Numbered from the stretch's first letter, positions 1 through 9,548 are shown. The stretch is 64,000 nt of DNA from Caenimonas aquaedulcis (GCF_015831345.1 NZ_JADWYS010000001.1:3500618-3564617), one strand, 5' to 3'. A program made the numbers and translations. Notes: generated by a model from the letters alone, not told the origin.

Positions 1-1947
1 TTCGCCATCCAGGCGCCCGCGCGCATCGCGCTGGACATTCCCGGGGCCACGAACGGCCTCGGCCGCAACAGCCTCGAAGTCAACCAGGGCAACCTGCGCT
101 CGGTGAACGTCGTGCAGTCGGGTGAGCGCACGCGCCTCGTCCTCAACCTCAAGACAGCCGCGTCGTACAAGGCGCAGCTCCAGGGCAATTCACTGCTCGT
201 GGTGCTCGAGCCCTCCGGTGCGACGGCCAGCCCCGTGGCCACGGCCGGCACGCCGGCGTTCGCCGAAAGCCGCAATGCGGAAACGCAGCCGATCCGCGAC
301 CTCGATTTCCGCCGCGGCACCGACAGCTCGGGCCGCATCATCGTCGACCTGCCGAGCAACCAGGTGGGCGTTGACATCCGCCAGCAGGGCCAGAACCTGG
401 TCGTCGAATTTCTGAAGTCGTCGCTGCCCGAAGGCCTTCGCCGGCGGCTCGACGTCACGGACTTCGGCACGCCTGTGCAAACCGTCACCACCTTCCAGGC
501 CGGCGACCGCGTCCGCGTCGTGATCGAGCCCAAGGGCGCGTGGGAACACAGCGCCTACCAGAGCGACAACCAGTTCGTGGTGGAGGTGCGCCAGCAGAAG
601 GTCGACGCCTCCAAGCTCACGCAGGGCACGGGGTTCGCCGGCGAGAAGCTGTCGCTGAACTTCCAGAACATCGAAGTGCGCTCGCTGCTGCAGGTGATCG
701 CGGACTTCACCAACTTCAACATCGTCACGTCCGACACGGTGACCGGCTCCGTCACGCTCCGCCTGAAGGACGTCCCGTGGGACCAGGCCCTGGACATCGT
801 GCTGCAGGCCAAGGGCCTGGGCATGCGCAAATCGGGCAACGTGCTGTGGATCGCGCCCAAGGATGAAATCGCCGCGAAGGAAAAGATCGACCTCGAATCG
901 CGCGCGGCCATCCAGAGCCTCGAGCAGTTGCGCACGCAGTCCTTCCAGCTGAACTACACGAAGGCGGCCGACATCGCCGCGCAGTTGACGGCAGGCACGG
1001 GCGCGGCCCGAATCCTGAGCACGCGTGGCAGCGTCATCGCCGAACCCCGCACGAACCAGCTGTTCGTGACCGACATCCCGTCGCGGCTGGACTCGGTGCA
1101 AGGTTTGATCAGCAAGCTCGACATCGCGGTGCGTCAGGTGCTGATCGAGGCGCGCATCGTCGAAGCGTCCGACTCCTTCGGCAAGTCGCTGGGCGTGCGC
1201 CTGGGCGGCAGCGACCTGCGCGGCGTCCGCGGCGGCGATCCGGGTTACGCCATCGGCGGTAGCAATAACCGCCTTGCGTTGGGCGGAACCTACAACGCCG
1301 TGGCCTCGACGACGGGCGAAGCGGTCAACACACTGGACACGGTCAATACGACCTTCGTCAACCTGCCCTCGGCCGGCGCGGGCGGCTTCACGCCGGCGAC
1401 GTTCGCCGTGTCCCTGTTCAGTTCCGCGGCCAATCGCTTCCTGAACCTCGAACTCTCAGCGCTCGAGGCCGACGGCAAGGGCCGCCTGGTTTCCAGTCCG
1501 CGCATCGTGACGGCGGACCAGACCAAGGCGCTGATCGAACAGGGCACGGAATTCCCGTACCAGCAGGCCACTTCCAGCGGCGCCACGTCGGTGTCGTTCC
1601 GCAAGGCGTCGCTGCGCCTCGAGGTCACACCTCAGATCACGCCGGAAGGCAACATCATCCTGGACCTCGACGTGTCCAAGGACAGTCGCGGCGAAACCAC
1701 GGCAGCGGGCATTGCTATCGATACCAAGCACATCAAGACCCAGGTTCTCGTCGAAAACGGCGGAACCGTGGTGATCGGGGGTATCTTCGAACTGACGGAA
1801 GCCGAAAACGAGGCGAAGGTCCCGTTCCTGGGCGACCTGCCTGCGGTCGGCAACCTGTTCAAGACCAAGAGCCGCAGCACCACGAAGAAGGAGTTGCTGG
1901 TGTTCATTACCCCGAAGATGATCGCGGACCGCGCAGCGGCTCGTTGA
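1..1947 (+). CDS. pilQ: Type IV pilus secretin PilQ (5' end outside window)
   Basis: This is the outer-membrane secretin through which the type IV pilus fibre leaves the cell. The frame is open from base 1, so the gene begins upstream of the window; 648 residues are visible. An AMIN-type N-terminal region (peptidoglycan binding) comes first. It is followed by a secretin/TonB short N-terminal domain (EVRSLLQVIADFTNFNIVTS), an N1-type domain, and the C-terminal secretin barrel with LVSSPRIVTADQTKALIEQG and the closing KKELLVFITPKMI. A GTG at 103 could be taken as a start, but the residues before it continue the AMIN domain, so it is internal. The pilMNOP genes are expected just upstream, and aroKB follow one gene later, as in many proteobacteria. 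Confidence 0.95.
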   Translation, partial: FAIQAPARIALDIPGATNGLGRNSLEVNQGNLRSVNVVQSGERTRLVLNLKTAASYKAQLQGNSLLVVLEPSGATASPVATAGTPAFAESRNAETQPIRDLDFRRGTDSSGRIIVDLPSNQVGVDIRQQGQNLVVEFLKSSLPEGLRRRLDVTDFGTPVQTVTTFQAGDRVRVVIEPKGAWEHSAYQSDNQFVVEVRQQKVDASKLTQGTGFAGEKLSLNFQNIEVRSLLQVIADFTNFNIVTSDTVTGSVTLRLKDVPWDQALDIVLQAKGLGMRKSGNVLWIAPKDEIAAKEKIDLESRAAIQSLEQLRTQSFQLNYTKAADIAAQLTAGTGAARILSTRGSVIAEPRTNQLFVTDIPSRLDSVQGLISKLDIAVRQVLIEARIVEASDSFGKSLGVRLGGSDLRGVRGGDPGYAIGGSNNRLALGGTYNAVASTTGEAVNTLDTVNTTFVNLPSAGAGGFTPATFAVSLFSSAANRFLNLELSALEADGKGRLVSSPRIVTADQTKALIEQGTEFPYQQATSSGATSVSFRKASLRLEVTPQITPEGNIILDLDVSKDSRGETTAAGIAIDTKHIKTQVLVENGGTVVIGGIFELTEAENEAKVPFLGDLPAVGNLFKTKSRSTTKKELLVFITPKMIADRAAAR

Positions 1948-1979
1948 TCCCATATCAAAGCAGGAAGAGGATTCAAAGC

Positions 1980-3854
1980 ATGACTCGATTCATGAAATTG
2001 CTGGGAGGGCTGGTGACGGCCGTCCTCGTCACGGCGTGCGGCGGAGGCGGGGGCAGCCCTGGCGCGGTTTCGGGTGGAACCGGCGGAACGACGGGCCCCA
2101 ATCCGGCCACGACGCTGGAAGTGTTCACTTCAGCCAGCCAGTTGACGTCGGCGACTAATTCCAGCGTCACCTTCACGGTGGTCGCCAAAGATGCGAACAA
2201 TCTCGCCGTGCCCAACCAGACGGTGACCTTTTCGGCAACCTCGGGCAATCTGAATGGCGCGCTGCCCGCGCCGCATACCGGTTCGGCCGGCGAGCCCATC
2301 ACCAGCGTGAGCCTGAGCCCCGGAGCAGATCCGAGCAATCGCAGTATCACTGTCACTGTCACGGCAGGCAACGTGGTCAAGACTGTCGTGATACCAGTCG
2401 TTGGATCTGGCCTTTCCCTGACAGGCGATCCTTCGATCATTCTGGGCGGAGCGACGTCGTATACCGTCAAGGCTACGGATTCCGCCGGCCATCCGGTTTC
2501 AGGAGCGCCGCTCGCAGTAACTTCAGCTCTCGGGAACAATGTCAACCCCTCTTCGGTGACGACCGACGGACAAGGCGCGGCGAACTTCATCTATACAGCG
2601 AACAAGTCCGGCCAGGATGTGTTGACTGTTACCGGCCTCGGCACTTTGGCGACAACCACGGTTTCGGTGAGTGCGGACGACTTCAAGTTCATCACCCCCG
2701 CTCCTAGTGCCAACGTGGCCGTCGGCAGCAGCCAGACGGTGACGGTGAGTTTCCTTTTCGGCGGCTCCCCGGTTGCAAACAAGACGGTGACATTCAGTTC
2801 TACGCGCGGTGTGGTGTCGCCGTCCGCGGTGGCAACCGATGCCAGCGGTCGTGCAACGACGCAGATCACCTCGACAACCTCCGGCCCCGCCAACGTGATT
2901 GCCCAAGCGGTCTCCGGTGCGAGCCAGTCACAAACGCAGGCGACCTTGCCCATCACCTTTGTGGCGACGGATCCTCAGAGCCTCGTGCTGCAAGCCAATC
3001 CAGGATCCCTGCCGCCGAATGCCGCGGGTTCCAATGCGAATCAGGCAACCCTGCAGGCCATCGTGCGCGACGCTGCCGGAAATCCCGTGCCAGGTCGCGT
3101 GGTGAATTTCAGCGCCATTACCGACGGCAGCAACGGCAGCATCAGTCCAGGTTCTGGCACCACTGACGCGAACGGAACAGTTGTCTCGCAATTCACTCCG
3201 GGAGCGCTGACCACGGCGTCGAACGGAGTCGTGATCAGTGCAAGCGTGCAGGGCACAGGGGTATTTGGTACCGCCTCGCTGACGGTGAGCGGACAGGCCC
3301 TCTTCATCTCGATCGCGACGGGTAACGAGATTTCGAACCTGGACCAGACAACGTACCAGAAGGAGTTCTCGGTCTACGTGACGGATGCCAACGGTGCTCC
3401 TGCTGCGAATCGTGTCGTGAACCTCTCCGTATTCCCTGATGTTTATGGAAAGGGAACGCTGTCGTACAGCAAGGACGCCGGCTCGTGGGGCTATTCCGCG
3501 GGTTCTCCGACGTCCTGCCTCAACGAAGACGTCAACCGCAACGGCATCCTGAATGCTGGTGAAGACTTCAACAGCGACGGACTCCTCACGCCGGGCCTTC
3601 CCGTGGTTGTGTCGCCGGCGAACGTGACGACTTCCTCCACGGGCTTCGCAACCTTCCGCTTGCAGTACGGCGAGAACTACGCGCTCTGGATGAATACCAC
3701 GATCACGGCGCGTACCAATGTGGGTGGAACGGAGTCCGTGAAGACGCAGCCATACTTCCTGGCCGCGTCGGCAGCGGATATGTCTTCCCCCAGCACGCCG
3801 GCCAATTCCGTCAGCCCGTTCGGCGTTGCGACTTCCTGTTCCGACCCGAACTAA
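1980..3854 (+). CDS. Lipoprotein with repeated bacterial Ig-like domains
   Basis: This is a 624-residue predicted lipoprotein. The ATG at 1980 is preceded by a purine-rich AGGAAGAGG. It starts a short signal peptide ending in a lipobox (VTAC), then a glycine stretch typical of lipoprotein linkers. The rest is about five tandem Ig-like (Big-1/invasin-type) repeats recognisable by recurring elements such as DAAGNPVPGRVVNFS, DANNLAVPNQTVTFS and DANGAPAANRVVNLS. The last third carries a non-repeated part with two cysteines. No enzyme motif is seen. It probably stands on the cell surface or in the periplasm; its place between pilQ and aroK suggests, but does not show, a pilus or adhesion link. Its base composition looks slightly less GC-rich than its neighbours. 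Confidence 0.8.
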   Translation: MTRFMKLLGGLVTAVLVTACGGGGGSPGAVSGGTGGTTGPNPATTLEVFTSASQLTSATNSSVTFTVVAKDANNLAVPNQTVTFSATSGNLNGALPAPHTGSAGEPITSVSLSPGADPSNRSITVTVTAGNVVKTVVIPVVGSGLSLTGDPSIILGGATSYTVKATDSAGHPVSGAPLAVTSALGNNVNPSSVTTDGQGAANFIYTANKSGQDVLTVTGLGTLATTTVSVSADDFKFITPAPSANVAVGSSQTVTVSFLFGGSPVANKTVTFSSTRGVVSPSAVATDASGRATTQITSTTSGPANVIAQAVSGASQSQTQATLPITFVATDPQSLVLQANPGSLPPNAAGSNANQATLQAIVRDAAGNPVPGRVVNFSAITDGSNGSISPGSGTTDANGTVVSQFTPGALTTASNGVVISASVQGTGVFGTASLTVSGQALFISIATGNEISNLDQTTYQKEFSVYVTDANGAPAANRVVNLSVFPDVYGKGTLSYSKDAGSWGYSAGSPTSCLNEDVNRNGILNAGEDFNSDGLLTPGLPVVVSPANVTTSSTGFATFRLQYGENYALWMNTTITARTNVGGTESVKTQPYFLAASAADMSSPSTPANSVSPFGVATSCSDPN

Positions 3855-3872
3855 GGCCGTGAGGTCGGCACG

Positions 3873-4400
3873 ATGAGGCTCGCCCTCGTCGGGCTGCCCG
3901 GATCCGGCAAATCCACCGTCGGGCGACAACTCGCCCGGCGGTTGTCGCTTCCGTTCACCGATTCGGATCACGCGATCGAACGCCTCATCGGCTGTTCGAT
4001 CCGCGAGTTCTTCGAACGCGAGGGCGAGACGGCCTTCCGCGATATCGAGCAGTCCACGATTGCAGACCTGGTCCAGCGGGACGCCTGCGTTCTTGCGACA
4101 GGCGGGGGCGCCGTGCTCCGCGCGGCCAACCGCGAAGCGCTTCGTGATGCCTGCAAGGTCGTCTATCTCCATTCCACGCCCGAAGAGGTGTTCCGCCGCC
4201 TGCGGCACGACTCCGCGCGGCCCCTGCTGCAGGTCAAGGACCCTTTGGAGCGGCTGCGCGCGCTGCACGCCGAGCGCGATCCGCTCTACCGGGAAACGGC
4301 GCACTTCGTGATCGAAACCGGCCGCCCCTCCGTGCCCACGCTGGTCAACATGATCATCATGCAGCTGGAGCTGGCCGGGATCGCACCACCGCGCCCTTAA
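3873..4400 (+). CDS. aroK: Shikimate kinase
   Basis: This enzyme phosphorylates shikimate at the 3-hydroxyl with ATP in the pathway to chorismate. The 175-residue protein has the P-loop GLPGSGKST at residues 7-15. It also has the shikimate-binding DSDH and the [14 protein letters not shown] segment, the GGGAVLR loop and the lid region with RPLLQ. It begins 18 bases after the Ig-like lipoprotein gene. aroB starts 10 bases after it, so the two chorismate genes are almost certainly cotranscribed, as is usual in proteobacteria. Confidence 0.96.
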   Translation: MRLALVGLPGSGKSTVGRQLARRLSLPFTDSDHAIERLIGCSIREFFEREGETAFRDIEQSTIADLVQRDACVLATGGGAVLRAANREALRDACKVVYLHSTPEEVFRRLRHDSARPLLQVKDPLERLRALHAERDPLYRETAHFVIETGRPSVPTLVNMIIMQLELAGIAPPRP

Positions 4401-4410
4401 ACTGGCGGCC

Positions 4411-5520
4411 ATGGCAGCCGCTCCCTCTCCCCGCACGACATCCAGCGTCCCGATCCAGCTCGGCGACCGCAGCTACGACATCCTCATCGCCAGCGGCCTG
4501 CTGCAGGACCCGCACGCCTGGGCCGGCATGGCCGCGAGCACCCAGGCGATCATCGTGACCAACACCACGGTCGGGCCGCTCTACGCCGCCCGGCTGGCGC
4601 AATCGCTGAAGTCGCGGCATGCGACCGTGCACATCGTGTCGCTGCCCGACGGTGAAGCCCACAAAACCTGGCTGGTGCTCAACGGCATATTCGACGCGCT
4701 GCTCGAAAACGCGTGCGACCGGAAAACCGTTCTCTATGCGCTGGGCGGCGGGGTAGTGGGCGACATGACCGGTTTCGCCGCGGCCAGCTACATGCGCGGC
4801 GTCCCCTTCGTGCAAGTGCCCACGACTCTGCTCGCGCAGGTGGATTCTTCCGTCGGTGGCAAGACGGCGATCAACCACCCGCTCGGCAAGAACATGATCG
4901 GCGCGTTCTACCAGCCCCTTCGCGTGGTGTGCGACCTCGATACGCTCGACACCTTGCCGGCACGCGAATTCAGCGCCGGCCTCGCCGAGGTGATCAAGTA
5001 CGGACCGATATTCGACATGGCCTTTTTCGATTGGCTCGAGGCGAACATGGACGGCCTGCTCGCACGCGACAAGGCGCTCGTCGCCCACGCGGTGCGGCGC
5101 AGCTGCGAGATCAAGGCGCAAGTCGTCGGCCAGGACGAGCGCGAAGCGGGCTTGCGCGCGATCCTGAATTTCGGGCACACGTTCGGCCATGCGATCGAGG
5201 CCGGCATGGGCTACGGTGCATGGCTGCACGGCGAAGCGGTCGGCTGCGGGATGGTGATGGCGATTCGCCTGTCGATGCGCCTGGGCCTCGTCGACGCGGT
5301 GTTCGTCGATCGCGTCACGGCACTCATCCGCCGGGCCGGCTTGCCCGCCGTGGGGCCGGCGCTGGGCGCTTCGCGTTACCTCGAGCTGATGCGCGTGGAC
5401 AAGAAGGCGGAAGCGGGCGAGATCAGGTTCGTCGTGATCGATTCGCCGGGCAGGGCTGTCGTCCGCGGCGCGCCCGACGCGCTCGTGGGCGAAGTGATCG
5501 ACGAATCGTGCCGGGCTTGA
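4411..5520 (+). CDS. aroB: 3-dehydroquinate synthase
   Basis: AroB converts DAHP to 3-dehydroquinate, the second step of the shikimate pathway, using NAD and a divalent metal. The protein is 369 residues, normal for the family. Visible signatures are the nucleotide-binding [15 protein letters not shown], the substrate loop [20 protein letters not shown], and the zinc-ligand segments around [20 protein letters not shown] and [11 protein letters not shown]. It lies between aroK and dgt in a compact operon; dgt starts one base after its stop. Confidence 0.97.
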   Translation: MAAAPSPRTTSSVPIQLGDRSYDILIASGLLQDPHAWAGMAASTQAIIVTNTTVGPLYAARLAQSLKSRHATVHIVSLPDGEAHKTWLVLNGIFDALLENACDRKTVLYALGGGVVGDMTGFAAASYMRGVPFVQVPTTLLAQVDSSVGGKTAINHPLGKNMIGAFYQPLRVVCDLDTLDTLPAREFSAGLAEVIKYGPIFDMAFFDWLEANMDGLLARDKALVAHAVRRSCEIKAQVVGQDEREAGLRAILNFGHTFGHAIEAGMGYGAWLHGEAVGCGMVMAIRLSMRLGLVDAVFVDRVTALIRRAGLPAVGPALGASRYLELMRVDKKAEAGEIRFVVIDSPGRAVVRGAPDALVGEVIDESCRA

Positions 5521-5521
5521 A

Positions 5522-6652
5522 ATGACGCTCGCGCCCTGCGCCTGCGACCCCGCGCGATCGCACGGGCGCCTGCATGCCGAACTCCCGGCGCCGACGCGCA
5601 CGGAGTTCCAGCGCGACCGCGACCGCATCGTGCATTCGACGGCGTTTCGCCGCCTCGTCTACAAGACCCAGGTATTTCTCAATCACGAGGGCGACCTGTT
5701 CCGCACGCGCCTCACCCATTCGCTGGAGGTCGCCCAGCTCGGCCGGTCGATCGCGCGCGCGCTGGGCCTGAACGAAGACCTGGTCGAGGCGATCGCGCTG
5801 GCACACGACCTCGGGCACACGCCGTTCGGCCACGCGGGGCAGGACGCGCTGAACGACTGCATGGCGGCGCACGGGGGCTTCGAACACAACCTGCAGAGCC
5901 TGCGTGTCGTCGATGAACTCGAGGAGCGCTATCCGCGTTACGCGGGCTTGAACCTCACCTTCGAAACCCGTGAAGGCATCCTCAAGCATTGCTCGCGCGC
6001 GAATGCGCAGCGCATCGAGGCGCGCGAACCGGGCGGGGTAGGGCGGCGCTTCCTGGACCGCACGCAGCCCAGCCTGGAAGCGCAACTGTGCAACCTGGCC
6101 GACGAGATCGCGTACAACGCGCACGACATCGACGACGGCGTGCGCTCGGGGCTCATCTCGCTGGAGCAACTCGGGGAGATCGAGCTGTTTGAAGCGTACC
6201 GGGCGCAGACGATGGCCGAGTTTCCCGACCTGCAGGGCCGGCGGGTGCTCTATGAATCGATCCGCAGGATGTTGAGCGCGCAGGTGTACGACGTGATCGC
6301 GGCGACGCAGGATGCGATGTCGCGCGCTGCGCCCCGGTCGGCGGATGAGGCGCGGCTTGCCCCTGCGCTGGTGAGGTTCAGCGAGCCCATGGCGGCCGGC
6401 TCGGCGGCGCTCAAGCGCTTCCTGATGCACAACCTGTACCGGCACCCGCAGGTGATGAAGACGACGGGCCAGGCCCGGCAGGTGGTGCGGGAACTGTTCG
6501 CCGCCTACCTGTCGGACCCGGCGCAGATGCCTGCCGATTTCGCGGCGCGCGAGGATGTGCCGCGGGCCGTGGCCGATTACATCGCCGGCATGACCGACCG
6601 CTTCGCGGCGCGCGAACACGAGCGGCTGACCGGCGGCAAATTGCTCGCCTGA
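5522..6652 (+). CDS. dgt: Deoxyguanosinetriphosphate triphosphohydrolase
   Basis: This protein belongs to the HD-domain dGTPases that cleave dGTP (or other dNTPs) to the nucleoside and triphosphate. It has 376 residues and matches the shorter, type 2 dGTPase-like form common in betaproteobacteria. The HD motif is split as RLTHSLEVAQ and AHDLGHTPFGHAG, followed by the downstream NLADEIAYNAHDIDDG metal and substrate segment. It overlaps functionally with aroB only through operon position, starting one base beyond the aroB stop. Substrate preference cannot be read from the sequence. Confidence 0.93.
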   Translation: MTLAPCACDPARSHGRLHAELPAPTRTEFQRDRDRIVHSTAFRRLVYKTQVFLNHEGDLFRTRLTHSLEVAQLGRSIARALGLNEDLVEAIALAHDLGHTPFGHAGQDALNDCMAAHGGFEHNLQSLRVVDELEERYPRYAGLNLTFETREGILKHCSRANAQRIEAREPGGVGRRFLDRTQPSLEAQLCNLADEIAYNAHDIDDGVRSGLISLEQLGEIELFEAYRAQTMAEFPDLQGRRVLYESIRRMLSAQVYDVIAATQDAMSRAAPRSADEARLAPALVRFSEPMAAGSAALKRFLMHNLYRHPQVMKTTGQARQVVRELFAAYLSDPAQMPADFAAREDVPRAVADYIAGMTDRFAAREHERLTGGKLLA

Positions 6653-6720
6653 TGCGGCGAGCGCTGTATTCCGCGCCCCTCGCGCCGTAAAATTCCGCCA
6701 ATTCCCCGGGGCGCCCTTCC

Positions 6721-7368
6721 GTGAGTTTCCTCAACCAACTGAAATCGCAGGCCAAGGCCCTGCAGAGCCAGCAGTCGCAGGTGCAGCAGCACCTGGAGGA
6801 AAACATCGCGCAGGTCGAGGACGCCTGCAAGTTCGCGGTGCCCTACCTGCACGACCTCGCACGTCACCTGAACGTGATCGAGCCGAAGGCGCCGCGGTTC
6901 ACCCTGGACGGCAAAACGCCGTGGCCGGCGATGAAGTTCCTCGACTTCCGCGTGGATTCCCGCAAGAAGTCGGTCAACGGCCGTGAGTTCTTCGACTACT
7001 TTGCGATGGGCTGGCGCGTGGTGCCGCAAGTGGGGCAACCGGTGGGCGGCATGGTGATGGTGAACTTCCCCCCGGACCTGCAGCGCGTGGAATCGCGGTT
7101 GGCGATGGGCCCGGTGAAGCACGAACGCAAGGAAATACGGCATCCGGAGAAGAACAGCCTGCAGGCGCTGCAATTCGAATACATCACCGAGACGCGCGGC
7201 AATGTGGTCGCGACCGCGGAGCACGAGAAAGGCGAGGTCTCCTTTCGCATCATGAATGCGACCGGCTTCGAAATCGTGAAGACCTCCTGGCCCGCGGCGA
7301 GGATCAAGGCGGACGTGCTCGACGAACTCGCGAAACTGATCGTCGGCGAGCCGCACCGGTTCGCGTGA
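6721..7368 (+). CDS. Conserved hypothetical protein (215 aa)
   Basis: I do not recognise a functional family. The 215-residue protein starts at a GTG and begins with a glutamine-rich helical stretch (LKSQAKALQSQQSQVQQHLEEN) likely to form a coiled coil. It continues as a mixed alpha/beta domain without a signal peptide or membrane segment. A TAAAAT -10-like box at 6688-6693 could serve as its promoter. The next gene starts five bases after its stop, so it forms a unit with DUF1415 and the methyltransferase. No catalytic motif is visible. Confidence 0.75.
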   Translation: MSFLNQLKSQAKALQSQQSQVQQHLEENIAQVEDACKFAVPYLHDLARHLNVIEPKAPRFTLDGKTPWPAMKFLDFRVDSRKKSVNGREFFDYFAMGWRVVPQVGQPVGGMVMVNFPPDLQRVESRLAMGPVKHERKEIRHPEKNSLQALQFEYITETRGNVVATAEHEKGEVSFRIMNATGFEIVKTSWPAARIKADVLDELAKLIVGEPHRFA

Positions 7369-7372
7369 CGCC

Positions 7373-7927
7373 ATGAGCACCGATTCCGGAGTGGTGGTGC
7401 GGGACATGACCCGCTGGCTGGAACGCGCGGTGATCGGCCTGAACCTGTGTCCCTTCGCGAAGGCGCCACATGTCAAGGGGCAGGTCCACTTTGCGGTGAG
7501 CGGCGCCCAGGACGCGAAGGCGCTGCTCGGGGAATTGGGCGACGAGCTCGATGCGCTGGCTTCCATGGAGGCGTCGGTCCGCGAAACGACCTTGCTCGTG
7601 GTGCCTGAGCTGCTGCCCGACTTTCTCGCATTCAACGACTTCCTGGCTCGCGCCGAGCGCCTGGTGCGCAAGCGCGGGCTGGAAGGCGCGATCCAGCTCG
7701 CGAGCTTTCATCCGGAATTCCAGTTCGAGGGCACGGAGGCGGACGACATCACGAATTTCACCAACCGGGCGCCGTATCCGGCGATCCACCTGCTGCGCGA
7801 AGACAGTATTTCACGCGCGGTCGTCGCGTTTCCCGACCCGGCCGTCATCTACGAGAACAACATGAAGACCCTGGCCGCACTGGGATACGAGGGCTGGACG
7901 GCCCTGGGCGTGGAGCGCACCGCATGA
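7373..7927 (+). CDS. DUF1415 family protein
   Basis: This 184-residue cytosolic protein has the features of the DUF1415 family. These are an N-terminal helix with TRWLERAVIGLNLCPFAK, a central FHPEFQFEGTEADDITNF segment, and a C-terminal YPAIHLLREDSI stretch. The family's role is not established as far as I know. It has no membrane segments. It starts five bases after the previous gene and overlaps the methyltransferase start by the four bases ATGA, so the two are translationally coupled. Confidence 0.88.
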   Translation: MSTDSGVVVRDMTRWLERAVIGLNLCPFAKAPHVKGQVHFAVSGAQDAKALLGELGDELDALASMEASVRETTLLVVPELLPDFLAFNDFLARAERLVRKRGLEGAIQLASFHPEFQFEGTEADDITNFTNRAPYPAIHLLREDSISRAVVAFPDPAVIYENNMKTLAALGYEGWTALGVERTA

Positions 7928-8751
7928 AGCGCGACGAACTCGACCTCCTGCCGGGGCAATCGGAGGAATTGCTCAAGGAGTTGCACATCCTGACGCGCGA
8001 GGGGCGCATCAACCAGGATTCGCGCCGCAAGCTCAAGCAGGTGCACCACCTGTACCGGTTCATCGAAAAGCTGCTGCGCGAATTGCCGGATGAAGGCAAC
8101 GGGGCGACGCTCGCCGATCATGGCGCGGGGAAGTCCTACCTCGGATTCATCCTCTACGACCTGTTCCTGAAGCAGAAGACCGGCGGGCGCATCTACGGCA
8201 TCGAAACGAGGGCCGAGCTGGTGCAGCGCTCGGCCGAACTCGCGGCACGGCTAGGGTTCGACAGGATGTCCTTCGTCAACATCAGCGCCGCGGATGCCAG
8301 CGAGGCCAAGGACCTGCCCGAACGCATCGATGTCGTCACCGCCCTGCATGCCTGCGACACCGCGACGGACGACGCGATCGCCTTCGGATTGCGCAAGCAT
8401 GCGCGCTTCATGGTGCTGGTGCCGTGCTGCCAGGCGGAGATCGCCGCCAGCCTGCGCCAGAACAAGGCGCTGTCGCTGTCGCGCACGCCCCTGGCCGAGC
8501 TGTGGCGGCACCCGATCCACACCCGCGAGCTGGGCAGCCAGCTGACCAACGTCCTGCGCTGCCTGTACATGGAAGCCAAGGGCTACCAGATCACGGTGAC
8601 GGAGCTCGTCGGCTGGGAACACAGCATGAAGAACGAGCTAATCCTCGCCCGTTTCACCGGCCAGCCCAAGCGAAGTGCCGCTGAACGCTTGCGCGCCGTG
8701 CTCGCGGAATTCGGCCTGCAAAGCCTGGAAGCCTCCCGCTTTCCCCTTTAA
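7924..8751 (+). CDS. SAM-dependent methyltransferase, class I
   Basis: This 275-residue protein has a Rossmann methyltransferase core: LADHGAGKSYLGFILYD (motif I) at about residue 63, an acidic GIETR (motif II), and VTALHACDTATDDA as the post-core element. CCQ in LVPCCQAE recalls the Methyltransf_32 / GSTCD-like family, some members of which act on RNA. The substrate is unknown. The start overlaps DUF1415 by ATGA. Its stop codon TAA (8749-8751) lies inside the left 23-bp repeat of the neighbouring RAYT element, so the element supplied the end of this reading frame and possibly changed its last residues. Confidence 0.85.
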   Translation: MKRDELDLLPGQSEELLKELHILTREGRINQDSRRKLKQVHHLYRFIEKLLRELPDEGNGATLADHGAGKSYLGFILYDLFLKQKTGGRIYGIETRAELVQRSAELAARLGFDRMSFVNISAADASEAKDLPERIDVVTALHACDTATDDAIAFGLRKHARFMVLVPCCQAEIAASLRQNKALSLSRTPLAELWRHPIHTRELGSQLTNVLRCLYMEAKGYQITVTELVGWEHSMKNELILARFTGQPKRSAAERLRAVLAEFGLQSLEASRFPL

Positions 8752-8770
8752 TTGGGGTCAGATTCCAATT
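8748..8770 (+). repeat. Left 23-bp inverted repeat of RAYT element
   Basis: The repeat reads TTAATTGGGGTCAG and continues to CCAATT at 8770. Its reverse complement occurs without mismatch at 9549-9571. Internal arms AATTGG (8750-8755) and CCAATT (8765-8770) are complementary. Its first bases provide the TAA stop of the methyltransferase. Confidence 0.9.
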
Positions 8771-8782
8771 TATGATCGCGGG

Positions 8783-9472
8783 ATGGCACGCCTCCCCCGA
8801 CTGACGGTCCCCGGCTATCCGCATCACATCATCCAGCGCGGGAACAACCGGCAGGCGATCTTTGCCGGCACGCAGGACTATGAAACCTTGTTGGCCATGC
8901 TGGAGGAATACGCGAAGAAGTCCGCTGTCGCCCTGCATGCGTACGTGTTGATGACCAACCACGTGCACCTGCTCGCCACGCCGGAAACCGTCGAGGGAAT
9001 TCCCCAGATGATGCAGGCAGTGGGCCGGCGCTACGTACGCTACTTCAACCAGAAGCAATCGCGCACCGGCACGCTGTGGGAGGGACGGTACCGGTCGACC
9101 CTGATACAGGCGGAGCGCTATCTGATGGCGTGCATGGCGTACATCGACCTCAACCCGGTGAGGGCAGGAATCGTCGCAGACCCCGCGGAGTACGCCTGGT
9201 CAAGCCATCGCCATTACATCGGGCTGCGCAACGACAAGTTGCTCACGCCGCACCCGCTGTATTGGGAATTGGGGAACACGCCGTTTGCGCGCGAGGCCGC
9301 CTACGCCGAGATGGTGGGCTCCGGTGTTTCGGCGGCGCAGCAGAAGGCGCTGACCGAATCCGCGCTTCAAGGGTGGGCACTCGGAGAGGCCGACTACGTA
9401 GCGGATTTGCAGCGCCGGACCGAGCGCAGGGTCAGCCGCGGACGCGCAGGACGACCAAGCTCCAAAGTTTGA
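8783..9472 (+). CDS. REP-associated tyrosine transposase (IS200-like, Y1_Tnp family)
   Basis: This 229-residue protein belongs to the IS200/IS605-type single-strand transposase superfamily. It has the opening MARLPRLTVPGYPHHIIQRG typical of RAYTs, the metal-binding HxH in MTNHVHLLATP, and a tyrosine-bearing helix AERYLMACMAYIDLNPVRAG. The start chosen is the ATG at 8783. An upstream in-frame ATG at 8675 would run through the repeat and the methyltransferase gene in another frame. The ATG lies only 12 bases after the left repeat with no clear ribosome site, so transcription must begin in or before the repeat or come from the upstream operon. A basic C-terminal tail (RRTERRVSRGRAGRPSSKV) may bind DNA. 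Confidence 0.88.
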   Translation: MARLPRLTVPGYPHHIIQRGNNRQAIFAGTQDYETLLAMLEEYAKKSAVALHAYVLMTNHVHLLATPETVEGIPQMMQAVGRRYVRYFNQKQSRTGTLWEGRYRSTLIQAERYLMACMAYIDLNPVRAGIVADPAEYAWSSHRHYIGLRNDKLLTPHPLYWELGNTPFAREAAYAEMVGSGVSAAQQKALTESALQGWALGEADYVADLQRRTERRVSRGRAGRPSSKV

Positions 9473-9506
9473 CTGCAGCTATCCCGGGGTAAAATGCTCA
9501 CCTAGC

Positions 9507-9520
9507 AACCTGTCCCCAAT
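9507..9520 (-). repeat. Degenerate third copy of the RAYT repeat
   Basis: Read on the minus strand this is ATTGGGGACAGGTT. The matching part of the full repeat is ATTGGGGTCAGATT, so 11 of 14 bases agree. It lies between the transposase stop and the right repeat and has the same orientation as the right repeat. It may be the relic of an earlier end or a variant binding site for the transposase. Confidence 0.45.
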
Positions 9521-9548
9521 AATCTAAAGCTCAGTCTATTCGCTAAAT

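Noticed and set aside
8675..8782. An N-terminal extension of the transposase from an ATG at 8675
   Set aside because: These codons lie within the methyltransferase gene and the left repeat, and the family N-terminus MARLPRLTVPGYPHH starts at 8783.
9481..9500. GGTAAAATGC as a promoter for gltB
   Set aside because: It matches the local -10 style, but it lies inside the RAYT element, 140 bases from gltB, and a better -35/-10 pair exists at 9577-9605.
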